64,000 nucleotides of DNA, taken from contig CP092884.1 in assembly GCA_030710605.1 (NCBI GenBank), forward strand, positions 21,371,483 through 21,435,482, given 5' to 3'. Source of the stretch: Cordylochernes scorpioides (taxonomy: Eukaryota > Arthropoda > Arachnida > Pseudoscorpiones > Chernetidae). Below the pieces are notes generated by a model. It searched no databases and was not told the DNA's origin. It saw only the letters and a list, made by a program, of their open reading frames with translations. The translations under genes were made by a program, and so were the position numbers. Position 1 is the stretch's first letter. Every line of letters begins with the position of its first letter. Shown piece by piece: positions 32,374 through 43,651 of this stretch.

Positions 32374-32934
32374 TATTCTATATTTTTCAAAAGCAGCTTC
32401 ATGTTTTCATAAGTTGTTCATGTTGGATGCATGTGCTATTGGCACTGATGAGAACTTATTTCCGTTGTGAAGAAGAACAGCTTTCAAACTAATTTTTGAA
32501 GAATCAACGAATAAACGCCACTCTTCTGTATCATGGTCATGACCAAGCGCTTCCATTAGACTAACAACATCATTGCAATGTACTAAATCATTCTCTTGTG
32601 AAAAGAAGTTTTGAAATTCATCTTGACGCTTGCGAAAAAAACATACTTTTGTGCCTTTAAGCAGCAGATTCCAGTATTTTAAGCTAGAGCCTAAAAGTTC
32701 ACTCTGTTTTTTGGGTAAATCTAAATTACGTACGAGGTCGTTCAAATCTCCTTGGGTTAACAAATGAGGTTCAGATGAAGCGCCTGCTTCAAAATTTGTG
32801 TCATCCGACTTGCTCTCGTCTATTTGAATCATCGTCAACTAAATATTACGTTTTCAGGAGGCTGTGGCACAGGTAAAATATGACTATGAGGAACCGGTCT
32901 CATAGCAGAAGGCAAATCTGGATATTCAACTGTA

Positions 32935-34255
32935 CGAGGTGTGTTCATAAAGTATCGCGACTTTTGAATTTTCGCGGGTTACATATATTCGAATTTCGAT
33001 CTTTTCGTGGCTTTATGTTGGTACTCATGTCTCTCACTTATGCCGACAAGCTCGGCCATTTTGAATGTTCACTTAATTGTTGACAGCTGCTTTGCTTGCA
33101 GGTGTTTTGGATCGTCTTCGATTTTTACCTATTAAAAAAATGGATCAAAGAACCTGTATCAAATTTTGTGTGAAAAACGAAATTAAGTGCGCGGATGCAT
33201 TCCGAATGTTGACTGTGGCATACGGAGAAGCTACCTTGGACCGAAGCAACGTTTATCGGTGGTACAAAATGTTCTCAGAAGGCCGAGAAGATGTGAACGA
33301 CGAAGAGCGTGCCGGACGCCCGAGCACTTCAACAACAGACGAAAAAATTAATGAAGTGGAGAAAATGATATTGGCCAATCGTCGAATCACCGTTAGAGAA
33401 GTTGCTGAGGACCTAAACATATCGATTGGCTCGAGCCATTCGATTTTCATCAATGATTTGGGGATGAGACGGGTCGCCGCGAAATTCGTACCAAAATTGC
33501 TCAATTGCGACCAAAAACAGCATCGCATGAACATTGCTAATGAGATGTTGGACTCTGTCCGCGACGACCCAAATTTGCTCCAGAGGGTCATAACTGGTGA
33601 CGAAGCGTGGGTTTATGGTTATGACGTGGAAACCAAAGCTCAATCATCTCAATGGAAGCTGCCGCACGAACCAAGACCGAAAAAAGCGCGCCAAGTTCGG
33701 TCGAATGTGAAAGTTTTGCTGACAGTTTTCTTCGATTGCAGGGGCGTGGTGCATCATGAGTTCTTGCCACAGGGTAGAACGGTCAATAAGGAATATTACC
33801 TGCAAGTTATGCGCAATTTGCGCGAAGCAATCCGCCAGAAACGCCCGGATTTGTGGAAGAACAAAAATTGGCTTTTGCACCACGATAACGCCCCTGCTCA
33901 CACATCGTTGCTTGTGAGCGACTTTTTGGCCAAAAACAACACACTAATGATGCCGCAGCCACCGTATTCCCCAGATCTGTTCCCCTGTGACTTTTTCTTG
34001 TTCCCTAAACTGAAGAGGTCCTTGAAAGGACGACGTTACGCTACGCTTGACGAGATAAAGACGGCATCGAAGGAGGAGCTGAAAAAGATTTTTAAAAAAT
34101 GATTTTTTGAAGTGCTTCGAAGATTGGAAAAACCGTTGGCACAAGTGTATAATATCTCATGGGGATTACTTTGAAGGGGACAAAATAAGTATTCATGAAT
34201 AAATAAATAATTTTTGAAAAACACAAAAGTCGCGATACTTTTTGAACACACCTCG
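32935..34255 (+). mobile_element. Mariner element, apparently intact
   Basis: Termini CGAGGTGTGTTCATAAAGTA and its complement TTTTTGAACACACCTCG flanked by TA (32933-32934 and 34256-34257). 1321 bp, one complete transposase gene, inserted in the copy B ORF. Confidence 0.95.
33140..34102 (+). CDS. Mariner transposase, DD34D, intact
   Basis: 320 codons from MDQRTCIKFCVKNEIKCADA. An upstream in-frame ATG at 33077 would add 21 residues, but the 33140 start gives the usual mariner length. Two helix-turn-helix motifs are visible (CADAFRMLTVAYG...VYRWYKMF and NRRITVREVAEDLNIS), then the WVP-like KFVPKLL linker. Catalytic Asp154 in TGDEAWVYGYD, Asp249 in LLHHDNAPAH and Asp284 in YSPDLFPCDFFLFP, with 34 residues between the last two. 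The protein would bind the terminal repeats and cut and paste at TA. No stop or frameshift is seen, so activity is possible. Confidence 0.92.
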   Translation: MDQRTCIKFCVKNEIKCADAFRMLTVAYGEATLDRSNVYRWYKMFSEGREDVNDEERAGRPSTSTTDEKINEVEKMILANRRITVREVAEDLNISIGSSHSIFINDLGMRRVAAKFVPKLLNCDQKQHRMNIANEMLDSVRDDPNLLQRVITGDEAWVYGYDVETKAQSSQWKLPHEPRPKKARQVRSNVKVLLTVFFDCRGVVHHEFLPQGRTVNKEYYLQVMRNLREAIRQKRPDLWKNKNWLLHHDNAPAHTSLLVSDFLAKNNTLMMPQPPYSPDLFPCDFFLFPKLKRSLKGRRYATLDEIKTASKEELKKIFKK

Positions 34256-34599
34256 TATGTCTTGATTTGGATGTAATACCTGTAGTCTTTGTCAAACAAA
34301 AATAAGTCTGAAGAATGGTCTTTAGGTTCCCTCCATATCATTGGAACCGCAAAAGGCACATGACGTTCACCTTTAATCTACCCTGTAAGATGTCGAGCAC
34401 AAATTTCACAACAATGAAGAGGAGCCCAAGTCTTATCTTGGTCACCTACTTTACAGCCAAAATAAAGTTGATAGAACTTTTTGATGAGCGGTGTAAAGTT
34501 TCGCCTTCGAACTTTGAAAGTTAATTCCCCACAAATGTAACAGAAAATATCAGGAATATTAATGCAACGCCTCGGCATATTGACACAACCTAGTGCACA

Positions 34600-34930
34600 C
34601 GATTTATAAAAGCAAATCGATAGAGAAGAATAAACTGATCACTTCAAATTTACCCGTCACTTCTGATACAAATCTATTAAACAAATCGTGTTAGGTTCAA
34701 TTTAAATATATATATATATATTAAAACTGTTATTCAGCAAATAGCATTCCAGAGCATGTCGTTATTTTTTAGTTGAAAGCAAAACAGATTGCATTATAAA
34801 ATAAACATATTTAATTAAAAAATCAATAATTTGTTATTTAAATTAATATTTATGTTTCTTAAAGAGCAAAATTTAATTAATAACAAATAAAATAAAGCTT
34901 TTGGCTCCACATATTAACTCTTCTTGTCAA
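34600..34930. other. 5' untranslated side of copy B
   Basis: AT-rich, no ORF. It lies between the ATG of the copy B gene and its terminal inverted repeat. A promoter would be expected here, but I see no clear element apart from a TATATATATATATA run at 34709-34722. Confidence 0.3.
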
Positions 34931-35162
34931 AAATAAAGCGCTAGCTAATGTAATGATGTTTACTTAAAAAATGCTTACGTAACATTTTCTGCATTATTAC
35001 TGTATATACCAATTTATAGAGAAAAAAATGGTTATCCTGCAAGAACTATGGGTGATGGAAAACTTCTGATTTCATTTTGAATTCAGCATGGAAAGTTACA
35101 TTAGAATCAACATCAGGTTTTCTCCGGCAAAAAAAAAAAAAGTTTTTTTTTGTAGACCTGTG

Positions 35163-35488
35163 TTATCTATATAATTGTTTGTATATATATATATTTCGCC
35201 ATATTATAATATATATTATTTTAGCTGTAAACAGTCTGATGCACGTCCATGAGGGCACATGCCAATAACAATTTTTTCCAATTATTTTTGTAGAAATATC
35301 ATTTTGATATTATACATAAAAAGTATTTTCCCGTTGAAGAGTAGACAATTTGCTCAAAAGCTTGCAAAACCTAAATTAAAAGAAACTTCTTACCCGAATT
35401 ATATTTTTCCCTTTTCAAATAATTTCTGGGTAATTAATTGTTCACATAACAGTAGTATTACATATAAGTCGCTGTAAGGAGTGTAGAA
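35163..35488. other. No gene seen
   Basis: AT-rich spacer. ORFs here are short and lack recognisable motifs. Confidence 0.4.
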
Positions 35489-35662
35489 ATGCTTCATTTG
35501 AAGAAAATTTTGTGCTTGATAGTTTTTTTCTCTCTGAGAATATTCAGCACTTCCCTGGGGGCCACAGGAGAGCGATCTGTGCCTTGTGTGCTCGAGTGGG
35601 ACAACAAACGACCCGGTCGAGCGGCAAATGGCAGGGGTGTTGTTTCCGCCACGGTTTGTTAG
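35489..35662 (+). CDS. Candidate secreted peptide or first coding exon, unidentified
   Basis: 57 codons beginning MLHLKKILCLIVFFSLRIFS, a basic start then a hydrophobic stretch like a signal peptide, probably cleaved after STSLGA. The remainder (GERSVPCVLEWDNKRPGRAA and on to ATVC) has two cysteines. The segment 35550-35720 has higher GC than its flanks, unlike nearby repeats, and does not match other repeats here. The frame stops at 35662, but if it is a first exon a donor could lie earlier. A second overlapping frame (35512-35742) is open for 76 codons, so the reading is not certain. I recognise no family. Confidence 0.35.
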   Translation: MLHLKKILCLIVFFSLRIFSTSLGATGERSVPCVLEWDNKRPGRAANGRGVVSATVC

Positions 35663-36059
35663 TTCTAGGGGGTGGACCGTGGACGGCGATATTAGATTGT
35701 CTCACGTACAGCAGAGAAACTAAACAAGGTCCTAAATGGTAATCTTGGTTGATATCCCCAACTTTTCTTTTTACAAAATCACACTATAGGCGAAGGCGTC
35801 GGACGTGCGTCGCTTGGCTCTGCTAACTCCGATAGGCTTTGTTTCTAAAATAACATATTATATATAAATAGCTTAAATCGAAAATAATATTGACTTTTGA
35901 TCGGCAATTGCTGTTTGAGTTTTTGAAGGTTTTCTATTAAGTATGTGAAATTTGGAAAATGAATGCTTTAATTGTAGAACGATTGGATGAACTTGGCAAA
36001 TATTTTTCTGATAAATTTGATAACAATCTAAAACCATTAAATAAACAAGATATAGGATA

Positions 36060-37840
36060 TTTAAGGGGAACAATAAAACAGACTTCTGGAAAAAACAAAA
36101 CCCATTAGGAAAAAAACTGACAAAATCACTAGTTTAAATGCAAATGGAAAAACCTTGCTGACCGACAAAGAAATTGGAAATGATCTTTCAGAGCATTTTT
36201 CCAAACACTTTTCCAAGGCGGAGGATGAGGTTCCGTCTTACCTAACAGATAACACTTGCCATCATCCCCAAGAGAATATACTATCAATGACAACGCCAAA
36301 TGAAGTCAAGGAAGTGATTAAAAACCTAGGTAATCACAAAGCTCCAGGTCACGACAATATTACGCCGCAAATGACTAAAAACCTCCCCATCAAATGGATA
36401 GTTTTCCTCGCTGGGATCTTCAATGCTGCATTACACCTGTGCTACTTCCCGAAGACATGGAAACATGCCATTATCATAACCATTCCAAAAAAATCACCTG
36501 TCAAATCACCTGAATATCTCAGACCAATCAGCCTTCTCTCTACCATCGGTAAGGTATACGAGAGAATTGTTCTTCGCTGATTGCAGACATACATGGATTC
36601 TATTAACTTTATCATTCCTCAACAATTTGGATTCAGAAAAGGACACTCCACAACCCACCAGCTAATCACAGTAATAGACTACATCCAAATAAGAAAGTCC
36701 CACAAGGAGGCAGTAGGTGCTGTTTTTCTAGACTTTACCAAAGCCTTTGATAGAGTATGGCATGATGGCTTGATAGCAAAAATAACAAAAAATCAATTTC
36801 CAAGGGATTTTATCAAATTCTTGAAAAACTATTTCCAGGACAGAACCTTTTCAATTAAGCAAGGGAATTATATAACCACGGCAAAACCAACCCAGATTGG
36901 AGTCCCTCAAGGCTCTATCCTTGGACCCTACCTATTCAACATCTACATAAACGATTTCCCTCCCCATCCAAAATGTCAAATAAAACTTTTCGCAGATGAC
37001 GCAGCAATTTTATCAAACTCCAAATCAATAGGAATAATAACTACACAACTCCAAAATTACATAAACAGTATAACCAAATGGTGCAATGATTGGAAATTAG
37101 ACATCAACCCAAAAAAGTTTCAGGCAATAATTTTTCCTCCACTACACAATAAAAAATTCAAGCCACAATCCATCCTAAAGATAAACCAGAGCCCTATTAA
37201 CTGGACTGACAGCGTTAAATATCTTGGAGTTACCTTAGACTCCAAGTTGAAATTCAACATGCATGTCAAAAATATCATAAAGAAAGCAAAAATCGCAAAA
37301 ATAACATTATCAAACCTGTTCAACTATAGAAGCAAATTGACTACAAAACAAAAGTTCACTCTATACAGAAGTTGTATCCTCCCGATAGTAACAGACGCAC
37401 TCCCAATTTGGTGTAAATATTATACAACCACAAACAAAAATAGGATAAACGCATTTATGAGAATCTGCCTTCGGACAAGTATAGGAGCTCCATTCAACCT
37501 ATCAAACAAGATACTGAAGGAGGACTTGAACCAACCCGATCTAGAAGATATGTACCAAACTTCCGTTAAGAAATTATACCTTCAAATGCGAAATTCAAAT
37601 AATCCAACCATACAAGATATTCTACAAAATAAAGGAGATATCAATCCCCGATTCCGACGACCCGGCCCTGACACTTAGTCAAGAGCTCATCGCCCAACAG
37701 CTGCCCTCCTGCAAGGCCTAGAGGGACCACTTCTACTCCATCAACTCGCCATGTGTAAATAGCCAGGACAAGGTGACTCGCGAGCTGTGCTCGAATGTAA
37801 CACCTGTAAATTGAGACGAAATAAAATAAAATAAAAAGAT
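36060..37840 (+). mobile_element. Jockey-type LINE, 5'-truncated
   Basis: Reverse transcriptase frames 36085-37678, then a short 3' UTR and an (AAAAT)n tail at 37820-37836. The 5' boundary near 36060 is approximate. The next LINE starts directly after the tail. Confidence 0.75.
36085..37678 (+). pseudogene. Jockey-clade reverse transcriptase, one stop and one frameshift
   Basis: A frame from 36155 begins at LTDKEIGNDLSEHFS. RT motifs in order: APGHDNITPQ, ISLLSTIGKVYERIVL, QFGFRKGHSTTHQL, FLDFTKAFDRVWHDGL (first catalytic Asp), GVPQGSILGPYLFNIYIND, KLFADDAAIL (FADD catalytic pair), then WKLDINPKKFQAI and VKYLGVTLD. A single in-frame TGA (36578-36580) separates the halves. Upstream coding (DFWKKQNPLGKK at 36085-36120) is in another frame. 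Endonuclease and ORF1 are missing. FADD and the VPQGS box are typical of the Jockey clade. The stop is the main visible defect of the RT. Confidence 0.85.
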
Positions 37841-40800
37841 AAAGGATAATATAACAAAATTACTTAAAATTGATCAGAACATAAACAAAATCGAAGAATG
37901 TCTGCAAAATAACAAAAACTTATATGAGAAAGGAGCACGAAACATTCTTCAGAGCACTAACTGACACATTTATAAACACGCCCCTAATTACCCTAATTAT
38001 AAGTGGTGATTTTAACGCCAGATCGCCATTATGGTATGATTCCACAAAAAATTACAACGGGCATAGATTGATCCCATCATTGACGAAACGAACTTAACCA
38101 TACATAATAATAAATCCACTACATGTCGAAATGCTAGTGTGATTGATCTTACGCTGAATAACAAACAAGCAATAGCAGCTATCAGAGACTGACACACAGA
38201 ACAAATATCGCAGATCTCTGATCATGTAGCAATAATTTATGAGGTACATACAACTGATAATTTCACCACAGCTACTAATTATTATACATGGAAATTCAGT
38301 GAAGAAAAAGCGAACTTGTCAAATTTTGGTCAGAATTTCAATAAAATAGATCAAAATAACATTGAAAACCTTTTAGATACAGCAAATACAAGACATCGAT
38401 AGCGCGGTAAAAGAACTTTCGAACACTCTCATTGAGCAGCATATAATACTCTTAAACTAAAAAAAAAAAAAAAAGTAAACAAACCAATAAAAACAACATA
38501 AACAGATGGTGGAACGCGGATTTGACAGGTCTTAAGAACTATTGTAAATATCGCAAAAATCCCTCTATCCTTATTGAACAACTCTATAAAAGTGCAAGGA
38601 ACAAATACGTTAGGAAAATAAATAAGGCTAAAAGAATGTCTTGGAGGTTTTTCTTAGAGGACATCAAATAAAAAAAAAACATATAGAAATTTATACAGGG
38701 TATACAAAAATATTAAAAACGGTTCTAACCGAAAGGGATTTTTGGATATTCTAGAAGAGAATAAAGATGAAGAACGATTCCAGAAGACTGCGGATCTTTT
38801 GAACAACCTTTTCCCCGATGATAGAGATAATGAAGACACAACCTTCCACAAAAACATAAGGAACTATACTCTAGGATTTCATAATAAAGAAAATATTATA
38901 ATAACGCCCAATGAAGTAAATGGAATAATTGATGAGCTAAACTCAAAGAAAACGCCTGGAATTGATAATATTTCTAACAATATGATAAAACATACTAAAC
39001 AACTGATAGTTCCAATATTGGTGAAACTATTTCAAAAATGCTTAGATTTAAATTATTATTCGAATGAATGGAAGAAAGCAGAGGTAAGAATTATTCCCAA
39101 ATCAGGTAAAACAGACATGAAAAGTTATAAAAGCTACAGACCCATTTGTCTTAACTCAAACATTTCCAAAATATTTAAAATATATATTTACAACAAACAA
39201 TAAAATTTTATGAAGACTCGAATTTGCTTAACAATCGTCAACATGGATTTAAAAAATCAAGATCTACCATCTCTGCATTAAATGAAATTGTTAAAATATC
39301 TCTAGAACACAAAAACAAAGAATATACAGCTATAATCGCAGTTGATATAAGTGGAGCGTTCGACAATGCATGGTGGCCTATGATGCTAAAGAGACTAGAT
39401 GAGGACAATGTTCAAGCTTCAATAATAAAACTACTACAGTCTTTCTTTAATAATAGAAGAGTGAGATTTAGGTATTCATCAAATGAAACCCATAACAAAT
39501 TAAGCAAGGGATGCCCCCACAGGGTGGACCTATATCCCCTACAATATGGAATATTATTCTAAACGATTTATTGGATAACTATTCAGAATCAAACAGTGAA
39601 ATCATTGCTTATGCGGATGCTATAACTGTGATATGTTGGGGAAACAACTTGACAGAACTTTGGAATACAACAGGAAAGGTCTTGGGGAGAATATTAGACT
39701 GGGGTGGGAACAATAAATTGACCGTATCTGAAGAGAAAACGAAAATATTATACTTGTTCAATAGCAAAATAGCTACAAAAATTCAGAACACTATCACTGC
39801 CAATCGGGTGGAAAAACTGAAGATTATGGGAATAAATTTTAAAAATCACAGAAATAAAAATAAATTGGATTTTGTGCCCCATATTGAAGAAATTATTACT
39901 AAAACAGATAGAGCTAGTGGATACCTAATTGGATTAACTGGGAAAGCATGGGGACTGGACAGTAAAAGAAGAATAGTACTTTATAAGACATTGTTCCAAA
40001 GTACACTAACGTATGGTTCCACGATCTGGTACAACTTTATACCCAAAAAAGTCAAAGATAAATTAAACTCTCTGCAGTCTAAAATTTTGAAGCACAGTAC
40101 ACAGGTTTATAATTCAACATCGTCAAACTGTACTCATATTGTTTCTAGAACACCAAAGCTCATGGATTTTATTGAAACAAATATATTAAAAATAAATATC
40201 GGATACAAAAAATCCGATTCAACTAAAAGAAAAATTCTATCTAATTTTATAAAACAGAAATTTGAGGAATACTATGGAAGTGCTAATGACAATTTCAAGG
40301 GATTCTTTGGGACTTCAAGAATTCCTAACTATGTTCAACCCAACTTCTATAACGTTCAATATTTTACTGGACATGGTAACTTCAACACTTATTTGTTTAG
40401 AATTGGTAAAATTGGTTCACCTGAGTGCACTTGTGGAAACGTAGAACAAAACCCTGAACAACTTCTAATAAACTGTCCGTCAACTTCTGATCTAAGGGAA
40501 GAAATCAAACTTTACCTGACAAATACCAAACAAGCTATTTAAAACAAAGACCAATACATCAAGTTTAATAGATTCTGCAGGCTGTATATTTTAAGGCGAA
40601 AGTATTGACTGTTGGCGATTAATTTACTTGGTCTACACGTTGTTCCAACTGTTGTAAATGCCAATTCTGTGCACATATTTCAAGATACTATTTCTAATTA
40701 CTATATGCAAAATTTGACATCGAATGTGTAATTTGCGTGCTTCCCAATGTTTAACTATTTTAATTTTACTATGATTTGATTTGTATATAATTTCATATTT

Positions 40801-40860
40801 ACACGCAATTATCCTAATTGTGGATATGGCGTGTCTTTGCAACTGTTAAAAAAAAAAAAA
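37840..40860 (+). mobile_element. LINE family R, copy 2, with poly(A) tail
   Basis: Same family as 3890-6594 but extends further 5' into the endonuclease. It ends in A13 at about 40848-40860. It is broken by several frameshifts. Confidence 0.8.
37950..40605 (+). pseudogene. LINE family R ORF2: endonuclease end, RT, Cys/His tail, multiply broken
   Basis: The endonuclease shows LIISGDFNARSPLWYDS (GDFNA motif), VIDLTLNNKQAI in another frame, then QISQISDHVAI. RT pieces: 38742-39203 (KTPGIDNISNNM), 39224-39562 (VDISGAFDNAWWPMML) and 39511-40542 (QGGPISPTIWNI, then IIAYADAITVICW, in which YADD has become YADA). The tail CTCGNVEQNPEQLLINC keeps Cys residues but has lost the His. Compared with copy 1 it has at least four frame changes and a damaged active site, so it is dead. 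It shows what copy 1 lost at its 5' end. Confidence 0.8.
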
Positions 40861-40914
40861 TAATATATGAAAATTGGAACTATTTAACTATGAAATTTTA
40901 CTTAAAATAAGATA

Positions 40915-42120
40915 CACTTCGGCCAGAAAAAGTTTTATTTTCTCGAGGTTTCGGCAGAAATCTTTTGCCTTCGTCAGGAAAAATAACGCATTTTGAACAA
41001 GACTTTATAAATGATTCTGAAATTTTTATTTTTCATAGACAAAATATCCTCCTACTATCCTTTTTGATAAAAAAAAAAATAAAAATTGGGAGGATCTGGC
41101 TCATCAGTAGTGAAGCCTTCCAATATTTTTCCATGGCAGATTATACTGGCAAAATCGTTGGAAGGATTCACTACTGATGAGTCAAGCCTTTCTAATATTT
41201 ACCCATCTCCAAGCGGTCTGGTGGATTAAATTGGCGAAACCGCTGGGAGGGTTCACCACTGATGAACTAAGCCCTCCCAATATATCTTTTTCATCGCAGT
41301 AAGGACAGTAGAAGTTCGTTTTATGTATAAAAGAAACATTCGCGCTTTTAAATCCTTTTATCTTATGTGTATAGATGGCGCGTTATTGCTTTGTGTTAAA
41401 AAGGACTGTAGAAAGTTGTTTTGATGATAAAAAAAGAAAACTATTGTTTTAAATAGTTCCAAATTCTATATATAGATGACACTCTATTTTCTTATACAGT
41501 AGAACGTAGATAATTGGAACGTCTTCAATTAGAATATTTATCTTGGTCTCTAGAAATTGGTACCTTTTATTCAAAACGTTTTTAATTCGAATTTTTGGAT
41601 AATTCTAATTTCTTTTTTTTTTTTTGTCTTTTGGGCTTCGAATAATCCAAGTTCAACTGTATTTAGATATTTAAAGACCCTACTTCCAGACTCAACCTCA
41701 GAATGGAACTTTCTGGTCAACTGGTTCTGCTCAGCTATCCCATCAGGCCGCGATTAGAACTGCTTGGCCCTAGTTTGTACTGGCGACAGCCCGGGTAGTC
41801 TGTTGTTCTCCAGGACACCAGGTTATCTTTATTTCTCTCATTAATTCTGCAGCGGTGTCATAGACGCCATGTACATAATCATTGTGCATTTAACTTATCA
41901 ATATCATCATCATATAAAGGAAGAAAAAAAAGCATGTGATGCATTAGCGCGCCATCTGTTATGAAAATTCGAAACTATTATAGACGTGTATGATTCTTTT
42001 AAAAATCAAGCAATTTCTACTGCCCTTACTGCAATGGGGAAAAAAATAATAATGGGAGAGCCTGGCTCATCAGTGGTGAGCCCTCCCAGCGGTTTCGTCA
42101 GTTTACCATACCGCTGTTAT
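40915..42120. repeat. Cluster of hairpin and foldback MITE fragments
   Basis: 40915-40990 (minus strand) has CCTGACGAAGGCAAAAGATT then CTGCCGAAACCTCGAG, a hammerhead-like core with a 4-bp stem II. 41085-41290 and 42040-42115 are copies of the GGGAG...CTCCC hairpin repeat with CACTACTGATGAG or CTCATCAGTGGTGAGC. 41360-41490 and 41950-42000 match the foldback at 11117. No gene was seen. Confidence 0.5.
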
Positions 42121-42239
42121 ATTGCATTTTTCGATCTTCCTTTTATATTGATACTGGTGCTAGACTCTTGGAATGGGTATTTTAGATGAACTATGGAATA
42201 AGCTTACTATATCTTTATAAATTCCGTAATCATATGTGC

Positions 42240-42400
42240 GATATTCTCATGCCCAGCAATGGCCGCAGCCTTACTGAAAATTGACATGTACCCAGAGCAG
42301 CAGCTTTACACACCCAAGATAGTGGACATTGCAACTGCTATGATAGAGATGCATGGGGACATCTGAGGCTCTTCGTTGGACACGACAACAACAATATATG
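42240..42400 (+). pseudogene. LINE family X, copy 3 (extreme 3' end)
   Basis: Encodes CPAMAAALLKID-like sequence, then PEQQLYTPKIVDIATAMIEM and the stop, followed by GACACGACAACAACAA. It matches 2290-2430 and 9370-9500. About 160 bp survive. Confidence 0.7.
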
Positions 42401-42519
42401 TGAGAACTGTGCACCAATTTAATTGAACCGATGTAAATAAATGTATTCAATTGTCTCTCATTAATTGATTTAAATCTCCTGGACATTAATTAAACAATTA
42501 TAAAGGTTTCCGGAGATTG

Positions 42520-42665
42520 GTTTCTTTTTAGTTTATTAAAACCGTCTTAAGCTTTCGGACATCTCTGTCCTTCTACAGGAGAACATATATAATGAATAAA
42601 ACGCCGCCTGATGACAAACTAGTTCATAAAAGAAACTTATCTCCGAAACCTTTATAATTGTTTAA
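42520..42665. repeat. Foldback element with GAAAGCTT motif
   Basis: Arms AACAATTATAAAGGTTTCCG and CGAAACCTTTATAATTGTTT. It contains (minus strand) CTGTAGAAGGACAGAGATG then GTCCGAAAGCTTAAG, the same pattern as 7108-7504. Confidence 0.55.
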
Positions 42666-42752
42666 TTGTCTCATTGTTTCAATATCAGTTAAGAGAAAAT
42701 AGTTGAGGTTTCAAGCTGGGAAGTATTTAGGAACTGGGGAACTCACTTTATA

Positions 42753-42976
42753 TATACAATGTATAAGTATATTTGCCCACTTATAAACTACGACTAATTG
42801 GCCATTAAGGAATGGTCTTCTAGTCCTATCGAGAGGCCGCACCAAGCAGACTGATCACAAAGTGCATTGTGATCAGTCTGCGTGGTGCGGCCTCTCGATA
42901 GGACTAGAAGACCATACCTTAATGGCCAATTAGTCGTAGTTTATGAGTGAGTACATATACTTATACATTGTGTATA
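42753..42976. repeat. Near-perfect 220-bp palindrome
   Basis: Two arms of about 105 bp meet at CACAAAGTGCATTGTG (about 42870). The outer sequence is TATACAATGTATAAGTATAT and its complement. Only a few mismatches are visible, and there is almost no loop. Confidence 0.85.
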
Positions 42977-43059
42977 GTATATGTACTATAGTACAAGTAT
43001 GTATACATCTACTTGTTTAATGTAGAAATACAACTGAAGCCATAAAATAATTCTAACTA

Positions 43060-43620
43060 TTATTCCTTCTCATCCTATCGTTGGAGGCTGGTAGTACTCC
43101 TGCCCTCTCAGAGATTACTTTTTGTGGCTAGCCTTTTATAATGGTATTGTAGGATCTTCTCCCGAAATTGTTCATGCATTCTTGGCTTTCCTCTTCCTGG
43201 TCTTCTCGTCATACATCCCTCCAACAAAGCCTATAACCACTAATTACAAAAAGGTGTATAAGACGCTGCAACTATTTTTATTAATTGTATAAAGTAGCTT
43301 TAAGGCAAGTCCTTCCTCAGCAAACTAAAACAAAAAGAAGAAAACAAAAGGAAGGGCTTTCCCGAAAGCTACTTTAAACACTTAATAAAAAGGGTTACGG
43401 TGTCTTATACCTTTTTGTAATTTATCTAAAACCGCAAACCGTGATAATGAATATAACCACTAAGTTGTCAGACAAGATGTCCAAACATGCTGGTTCTCAT
43501 CCTCTCAATCGTCTCCAGTAGGCCATATCTCTCCTCAATCATATTTGGATCATTTTTGCTGACGACCAAGATTCCTTGCCATATCCTTTCCAGCCGAAAA
43601 CATCCTTAGGAATAAGGTCA
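43060..43620 (-). pseudogene. LINE 3'-end remnant split by a foldback insertion
   Basis: Minus-strand reading around 43470-43560 gives GLLETIERMRTSMFGHLV. Around 43130-43220 it gives LLEGCMTRRPGRGKPRMHEQ. Together these resemble the region after the RT of RTE/Jockey-type elements (pattern FGHV...GKR.RGRP). The frame is broken. 43244-43451 is an insertion. Confidence 0.5.
43244..43451. repeat. Foldback insertion with 12-bp target duplication
   Basis: TATAACCACTAA occurs at 43232-43243 and 43452-43463. The arms are ACAAAAAGGTGTATAAGAC and GTCTTATACCTTTTTGT. Inside are CTGAGGAAGGAC and GGGCTTTCCCGAAAGCT, the variant core of this repeat class. The 12-bp duplication is longer than that of most DNA MITEs. 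Confidence 0.75.
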
Positions 43621-43651
43621 CTAGAGCTGTGTCCCCCCAATACACAATCAA

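Larger units (their letters stand above)
32375..34578 (-). pseudogene. Conserved transposase-like ORF, copy B (N-terminal half, interrupted)
   Basis: The ATG at 34578 starts MPRRCINIPDIFCYICGELT. A CxxC pair here and a second one (CCEICARH) suggest a zinc finger. After IKGERHVPFAVPMIWREPK the frame runs into the mariner (TA at 34256). Beyond it, EYPDLPSAMRPVPHS, then LLTQGDLNDLVRNLDLPKK, VCFFRKRQDEFQNFFSQEND, WRLFVDSSKISLKAVLLHNG and SVPIAHASNMNNL follow to 32405, with frameshifts near 32835 and 32405. It gives the N-terminus missing from copy A. The FVDSSK Asp is a candidate catalytic residue by position, not proven. Confidence 0.7.
32375..35162 (-). mobile_element. Unclassified DNA transposon-like element, copy B (split by mariner, truncated by Helitron)
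   Basis: The right terminus is CACAGGTCTACAAA (minus strand from 35162) with TTA outside. About 230 bp inward align with the left end of copy A at 12617 in opposite orientation, including CATGCTGAA and TTACGTAAGCATTTTT. The left part is lost at the Helitron end (32373). A mariner sits at 32935-34255. Confidence 0.65.

Noticed and set aside
40915-40990. Proven hammerhead ribozyme
   Set aside because: The core boxes and stem II are present, but I could not draw a stem III or a clear cleavage triplet, so only a hammerhead-like motif is claimed.
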